IMG/VR virus record: IMGVR_UViG_3300025128_000093
Location: 1-43,398 of that record
Direction: 5' to 3' (one strand)
DNA from: a virus
Length of the DNA stretch: 43,398 bases
In this document: piece by piece, positions 40,495-43,398 of the stretch
How positions within the stretch are numbered: the stretch's first letter is position 1
Layout: each line of letters starts with the position of its first letter
Translations under genes and position numbers: made by a program
The notes under the pieces: model-generated
What the model was told of the DNA's origin: nothing
What the model saw: the letters and a program-made list of their open reading frames with translations, nothing else
Database searches by the model: none

Positions 40495-40971
40495 CGATAT
40501 CTTAAGACGTTCTTGTTGTAAAGTCTTCAACCTTTTTATTTCGTCAAGTTTTTCTTGTTTAGCCATGTCATTTAAGTTGCCATGTAGGTGTGTTTCTACG
40601 AATTGACCAGTAGCTTTACCTATTAATTGTTCAAATGGTGCTGCATCTTTTATCTTACCAGAGTCTACCAATGCCTGAGATAATACTTGTTGACGTCTAA
40701 CATAATTGTTTTTAGTCACAGTAAATGCTCTGTTAACTTCATTTGATCTATGCTGTAAATACTTTTGAATCTTAGGATTCTGCATCAGTCCTGCTGCTTC
40801 TTGTGTTGCAGACTTGGGGCTGTATCCAGCGTGGATAGCTGCTTCAGTTCTGGTAGTTCTACCCTCATTCATGATTAAATACTCACAGAATCTTCTCTGC
40901 ATTTCTGTAAGCTCTGTAGGGTAAGCTGCCTTCTTTTTGACAATTTCTTGACTCATGCTTGCTTTATACAT
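40486..40971 (-). CDS. terS: Terminase small subunit
   Basis: The product (161 aa, or 156 if ATG at 40956 is used) has 'LTEMQRRFCEYLIMNEGRTT' followed by 'EAAIHAGYSPKSATQEAAGLMQNPKIQKYL', the helix-turn-helix signature of Terminase_2-type small subunits. It recognises packaging sites and regulates the large subunit. The large subunit was not found in the window. The gene is on the opposite strand to its neighbours. The C-terminal half is a Lys/Gln-rich helical oligomerisation region. Confidence 0.8.
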   Translation of the reverse strand: MYKASMSQEIVKKKAAYPTELTEMQRRFCEYLIMNEGRTTRTEAAIHAGYSPKSATQEAAGLMQNPKIQKYLQHRSNEVNRAFTVTKNNYVRRQQVLSQALVDSGKIKDAAPFEQLIGKATGQFVETHLHGNLNDMAKQEKLDEIKRLKTLQQERLKISSD

Positions 40972-40976
40972 AATAT
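40948..40976 (+). promoter_or_regulatory. Candidate promoter inside terS 5' end
   Basis: TTGACT, 17-base spacer, TAATAT, reading toward the gene at 40995; an alternative -10 TATAAA is at 40981-40986. Only 23 bases separate the two divergent genes, so the promoter must overlap the terminase coding region. Confidence 0.35.
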
Positions 40977-40994
40977 CTTATATAAACACAATAT

Positions 40995-41222
40995 ATGAAA
41001 GCAAAAGAATTAAGACAGTATTTAGACAAGTTTTTAATATCACCTGCAGCTCAACAAGCTAGAGTCCAGATAGAATTACCTAATGGAGAAAAACATGACC
41101 TCTATGAAATTCAGTTGTTGGAAACTAGAATGATTGGTGATAGAGACACTCACATTTTAAATCTAAAAGGAATTAAAAGAGGTGGTACTTGGAAGATGCC
41201 AAAGATCATAGGCAAGCTCTAA
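40995..41222 (+). CDS. Small hypothetical protein, 75 aa
   Basis: Product MKAKELRQYLDKFLISPAAQ... has a helix followed by a beta meander ('ARVQIELPNGEKHDLYEIQLLETRM'). This type of small protein is common in phages as an unnamed conserved family. It is divergent from terS and is followed after 18 bases by the nuclease gene. No strong ribosome-binding site. Confidence 0.6.
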   Translation: MKAKELRQYLDKFLISPAAQQARVQIELPNGEKHDLYEIQLLETRMIGDRDTHILNLKGIKRGGTWKMPKIIGKL

Positions 41223-41240
41223 TTAACTACTGAGGTTAAC

Positions 41241-41609
41241 TTGATAAAATTAGAGAAGGATTTGTGGCGTGAGCTTAAAGCAATTAAAAGTAAAATTATA
41301 TGGACTAGGCTGGAAAACCGGGCTTTATTTGGTACTCCTGATCTATTGGGCTATGCTCCTTCTGGCAACTTTTTTACAGTAGAATTGAAGTTAACATCGG
41401 TTAACAAAATACGCTTTTCACCCCACCAAATTAGCTTTCACATGAAACATAATTTGAATACATTTATTCTTGTGGCTTGTTCCCCGGATCCCCAGCTTGT
41501 ACGCTTGTACCCTGGTGCTCGGATCCTGGAGCTTGTGACTTCAGGCTTGAAGCTTGAGCCTTTGAGGGAAGGCTTGGACGCTTGCTGCCTGGAGCTTGAG
41601 CGCTTGTGA
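41241..41609 (+). CDS. VRR-NUC-like PD-(D/E)XK nuclease, 122 aa
   Basis: Starts at TTG (41241) with TGAGG 5 bases upstream. Core: E25, 'GTPDLLGY' with D34, E48-L-K50 in 'FTVELKLTS', 'FSPHQISFH' with Q63. This is the compact VRR-NUC type of nuclease. The C-terminal 35 or so residues are encoded by the GCTTG repeat zone and probably have lost or altered sequence ('GLKLEPLREGLDACCLELERL'). It may nick branched DNA or act with packaging. Overlapped on the minus strand by the gene at 41464. Confidence 0.6.
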   Translation: MIKLEKDLWRELKAIKSKIIWTRLENRALFGTPDLLGYAPSGNFFTVELKLTSVNKIRFSPHQISFHMKHNLNTFILVACSPDPQLVRLYPGARILELVTSGLKLEPLREGLDACCLELERL

Positions 41610-41670
41610 GCTTGCGCTCTTCCTTCCTGAGCGCTTCATAAAATTTTGGATGTTTGAAAACGTGTGTCAT
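41464..41670 (-). CDS. Possible small protein after gp88, 68 aa
   Basis: ATG at 41670 lies 3 bases after the stop of the gp88-like gene on the same strand. Product MTHVFKHPKFYEALRKEERK... then a Ser/Ala/Gln/Lys-rich low-complexity tail (SKAQASSLKSQAPGSEHQ) encoded by the repeats. N-terminal 20 residues look like a genuine conserved helix (seen next to gp88-type genes in related phages, from memory). It overlaps the nuclease gene antisense. Confidence 0.4.
   Translation of the reverse strand: MTHVFKHPKFYEALRKEERKLTSAQAPGSKRPSLPSKAQASSLKSQAPGSEHQGTSVQAGDPGNKPQE
41475..41614. repeat. GCTTG repeat cluster (11 copies in 140 bases)
   Basis: GCTTG starts at 41475, 41495, 41503, 41531, 41545, 41552, 41572, 41580, 41594, 41602 and 41610; intervals are mostly 7-8, 14 or 20 bases. 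CCTGGAGCTTG occurs twice (41525, 41588). Random expectation is far below one copy in this length. It covers the overlapping ends of two convergent genes. Confidence 0.85.
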
Positions 41671-41672
41671 GT

Positions 41673-42278
41673 TTAGTGTTTACCGTAACACACGTTAGGT
41701 GTGGACCTGTCCCAGCACTGTCTGCAGCTGCCGCACTCGTTCGACTGATCCGGGGCCGGGCAGGTTCGAGCTTCAGGGGCTGTTGATACTGTGGACGTCC
41801 AGGGCCATTGCTTAACTGGTCCCTGTCCTATCATGTGTGAAGACATTCTAATGATTAAATTAGGCGGAACTGTGGCCGGATCTATTTCTTTTAAAAATTG
41901 CGCTTCACGTGTTGGCATCCAATGCTGGGTGCCGGGTGTGAGCTTGCACACTTCAAAAATTTTATTTAAATGCTCCAGGCTCTGGATATCTCCGGAGTCA
42001 TGCCACCTGAACCAGTCCTGGCCCTTGATCAGTGTTACCATCGCAGCAACCCAGCGCGGGTCCTCCAATGCTGCCAGCCGGCGTTGCAATGCGTCCTGAA
42101 CATTCTTGAATCTATATCGACCCTTCAATGCATAACAGCCCGCGCACACTGAGCCCGGGACCTTCACCAGCTTAGCGCCAGTCTTACACGCCACGGCCGG
42201 CAGGTTGTGCGCTGGTCCTGGCATCTTCGACGGCTTCGACAGCCCGCCGGTTATTTTTCTTGCTTCTTTTTTTAGCAT
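41673..42278 (-). CDS. Gene product 88-like (GP88 family) protein
   Basis: AGGAGG precedes the ATG. The 201-residue protein has 'GPAHNLPAVACKTGAKLVKV', 'CAGCYALKGRYRF' (C45, C48), 'DWFRWHDSGDIQSLEHL' and a C-terminal Cys cluster ('CGSCRQCWDRSTPNVCYG'), the features of the GP88 family from mycobacteriophages and marine phages. Function unknown; the Cys clusters suggest metal or Fe-S binding. Much more G+C-rich than the left side of the genome. Confidence 0.75.
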   Translation of the reverse strand: MLKKEARKITGGLSKPSKMPGPAHNLPAVACKTGAKLVKVPGSVCAGCYALKGRYRFKNVQDALQRRLAALEDPRWVAAMVTLIKGQDWFRWHDSGDIQSLEHLNKIFEVCKLTPGTQHWMPTREAQFLKEIDPATVPPNLIIRMSSHMIGQGPVKQWPWTSTVSTAPEARTCPAPDQSNECGSCRQCWDRSTPNVCYGKH

Positions 42279-42307
42279 ATATCCTCCTATAAAATCTTAT
42301 ACTCTAA

Positions 42308-42390
42308 GCTTGTGAGCTTGTCAACTGGTCCTGAATCTTGACAGCTTGCAGCTTGATGCTTTACGGGCGGGCCCACCCCGGGCCCGCTTG
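42308..42390. repeat. Second GCTTG cluster plus GC hairpin
   Basis: GCTTG occurs at 42308, 42316, 42344, 42351 and 42386. GCGGGCCC and GGGCCCGC (42367-42387) form an 8-bp all-GC stem with a 5-base loop, just downstream of the minus-strand gene at 42396. GCTTGCGCTCTT at 42386 is identical to that at 41610. The hairpin could end the 42396 transcript. Confidence 0.7.
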
Positions 42391-42395
42391 CGCTC

Positions 42396-42632
42396 TTACT
42401 GTTCAACTGGTAACCAGTTATCATCCCGGAATACTTTCAGGATCTCGCTGGTATAGATGCTGCCGGTCTCGTCAAATAATCCTACCTCGGACCCTTTAAC
42501 GTCAACCAGGATCGTGCTGCGCACGCCCCGGCCCTGAACCGGACTCTCCATCACAACACCAGACACTGGCGGCTGTGTTCCTAAGTGACTGTGTAAAATC
42601 TTATCACCTTTTTTAATTTCTTTTACTTTCAT
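42396..42632 (-). CDS. Hypothetical protein, 78 aa
   Basis: GAGAGGAAAG precedes the ATG, which overlaps the upstream stop (ATGA). Product MKVKEIKKGDKILHSHLGTQ... is a small beta-barrel-like protein ('SGVVMESPVQGRGVRSTILVD', 'GSIYTSEILKVF'), a style like SH3/KOW or PilZ domains. Not recognised beyond that. G+C-rich codon use shared with gp88. Confidence 0.6.
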   Translation of the reverse strand: MKVKEIKKGDKILHSHLGTQPPVSGVVMESPVQGRGVRSTILVDVKGSEVGLFDETGSIYTSEILKVFRDDNWLPVEQ

Positions 42633-42895
42633 ACTTTCCTCTCATTGTTATGCTGGCGGTGCACGCGTTCAGGATCCGTCGACCCTGGTTGAGCTAATGA
42701 CTCGCCAGCTGTTATAACTTTCACTTTTCCGTTTTTTGGTCCGGCTAAGTGTAACTGGGACCAGCTACAGGTATATCCTACATAATCCCAGACGTCAAAT
42801 AAAAAATAAAAGTTATCCACAGCTTGTGGCTTAGGGGCGGGGGCCCACCCATAGCTTGAGACTTTAGGGCGGGGGCCCACCCAAAAAAAAACCAA
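42629..42895 (-). CDS. Hypothetical protein with uncertain start, up to 88 aa
   Basis: Stop overlaps the next ATG (ATGA), supporting translation. The C-terminal two thirds ('VDNFYFLFDVWDYVGYTCSW' to 'DPERVHRQHNNERKV') look real. The N-terminal 25 residues come from the 32-base GC repeats ('WVGPRPKVSSYGWAPAPKPQ'), so the true start may be a downstream non-ATG codon. No function. Confidence 0.45.
   Translation of the reverse strand: MVFFWVGPRPKVSSYGWAPAPKPQAVDNFYFLFDVWDYVGYTCSWSQLHLAGPKNGKVKVITAGESLAQPGSTDPERVHRQHNNERKV
42821..42882. repeat. Two 32-base direct repeats with GGGCGGGGGCCCACCC
   Basis: Each copy is AGCTTG, 8 variable bases, then GGGCGGGGGCCCACCC (42835-42850, 42867-42882). A third shorter version, GGGCGGGCCCACCC, is at 42365-42378. 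Read on the minus strand they form the leader or N-terminus of the 42629 gene. Confidence 0.8.
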
Positions 42896-42935
42896 AAAAA
42901 TTTTTCCTAGTTTAGAATAATTCTAAACTAGGAAA
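42891..42935 (-). terminator. Strong intrinsic terminator (minus strand)
   Basis: A perfect 15-bp stem (arms 42903-42917 and 42921-42935, core CCTAGTTTAGAA) with loop TAA. Read on the minus strand it is followed by AA and a run of T, the classical Rho-independent form. It ends the transcript of the zinc-binding gene at 42956. Confidence 0.85.
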
Positions 42936-42955
42936 TCATCAAGGACAGATGAAAC

Positions 42956-43327
42956 TTATGTTGGCATAATTTCATTTTCAAATTGCTCTTGGGTTATCTG
43001 TCTATCTTCCCCAGTACAAGCATTATGCCAGAAATAATCAAAAGTATATTCGCCAGAATTCCAACGATATCTTCTTGATTTTCGCCACGCATTTTCTTCA
43101 CTCATTGTTAGTGGTTCGTGTAATCTTCCAGAAACATTATCAATAGCCCTATTCATAAAATCGTCTGCCCAATCATTATAACAATTCAATGAGCAAAAAT
43201 TTCCACCACCATAGTAGAAATCTGATCTTCTTCTGGTCTGATTTTTTCGGTTTCCTTTGGAACCTCGTTTCCTGTCCTTTGTGTCGTAAGTATGGCACTT
43301 ATGACTTTGGCAATATTTTAATGCCAT
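42956..43327 (-). CDS. Putative zinc-binding protein, 123 aa
   Basis: ATG at 43327 with GAGAGGACAG upstream; longer in-frame extension to 43381 would run through a hairpin and is rejected. Product MALKYCQSHKCHTYDTKDRK...: C6/C11 and C45/C49 ('NFCSLNCYNDW') with many Arg/Lys between ('RGSKGNRKNQTRRR') suggest a zinc-stabilised nucleic-acid-binding fold; the C-terminus is Trp/acidic. Resembles a small conserved pelagiphage protein (memory). Followed by a strong terminator. Confidence 0.65.
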   Translation of the reverse strand: MALKYCQSHKCHTYDTKDRKRGSKGNRKNQTRRRSDFYYGGGNFCSLNCYNDWADDFMNRAIDNVSGRLHEPLTMSEENAWRKSRRYRWNSGEYTFDYFWHNACTGEDRQITQEQFENEIMPT

Positions 43328-43345
43328 TCTGTCCTCTCTTTCTGC

Positions 43346-43386
43346 TTGGGTTGAGTATTCCACTCTGGAACTACCTCTCAACCCAA
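43346..43386 (-). promoter_or_regulatory. Compound hairpin in leader of zinc-binding gene
   Basis: Outer 10-bp stem TTGGGTTGAG/CTCAACCCAA (43346-43355, 43377-43386) encloses an inner 5-bp stem TTCCA/TGGAA (43358-43370). It lies directly upstream of the Shine-Dalgarno of the gene at 43327. Candidate translational operator, or terminator of a gene beyond the window end. Confidence 0.5.
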
Positions 43387-43398
43387 TGCTTCTAATTG

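Noticed and set aside
41475-41614. CRISPR array
   Set aside because: Repeats are only 5-11 bases, spacing is far below spacer length and irregular, and no cas gene is near.
41791-42099. Plus-strand frames over the gp88-like gene
   Set aside because: The minus-strand gene has a clear family pattern and ribosome-binding site; the plus frames have neither.

Overview
The window is almost certainly the larger part of a tailed, probably podovirus-type, marine bacteriophage genome. The DNA is strongly A+T-rich, genes are packed end to end with ATGA or TAATG overlaps, and there is no rRNA, tRNA or cellular metabolic operon. Protein styles (a large T7 gp12-like nozzle protein, a Gln/Ala-rich internal protein, Gly-rich 'AADGGR' proteins, tiny basic or zinc-binding proteins) resemble pelagiphages and uncultured marine podoviruses as I know them from memory; no database search was possible. 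The first gene is cut by the window edge. The large terminase, portal and head protease were not found, so they probably lie upstream of base 1.

Layout. Bases 1-9,678 hold the head and neck/tail structural module: a truncated structural gene, the major capsid protein, decoration-like proteins, adaptor/neck proteins and tail-fibre or adhesin genes. Bases 9,733-13,375 hold a very A+T-rich cassette of six overlapping genes: four iron-dependent (2OG-Fe(II) type) oxygenase-like genes, a flavin-dependent tryptophan-halogenase-like gene and one unknown gene. The structural module resumes at 13,398 (tail nozzle, internal virion proteins, a 1,303-residue putative ejection protein) and ends with a holin-like peptide and an M15 peptidase endolysin (to 25,513). 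A minus-strand SNF2 helicase follows. It is separated from the replication operon by two overlapping divergent sigma70-type promoters.

Bases 26,998-34,927 carry replication and recombination genes: archaeo-eukaryotic-type primase, UvrD-like helicase, DUF3310 protein and family A DNA polymerase. From 34,917 to 41,609 there are many tiny genes (membrane peptides, zinc ribbons, a ribbon-helix-helix protein), a fifth oxygenase, three PD-(D/E)XK nucleases and a minus-strand small terminase. From about 41,464 to 43,398 everything except the end of one nuclease gene lies on the minus strand. Part of this block is noticeably G+C-rich and loaded with GCTTG repeats and GGGCCC hairpins.

Working model (inference): replication runs on the phage primase, PolA and helicases with host RNA polymerase. 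The halogenase-oxygenase cassette is the standout accessory system. It sits inside the tail module, has its own upstream terminator, keeps the halogenase catalytic Lys and Glu, and may modify a virion protein (a Trp-Gly-rich tail protein is encoded nearby) or a host surface or small molecule.
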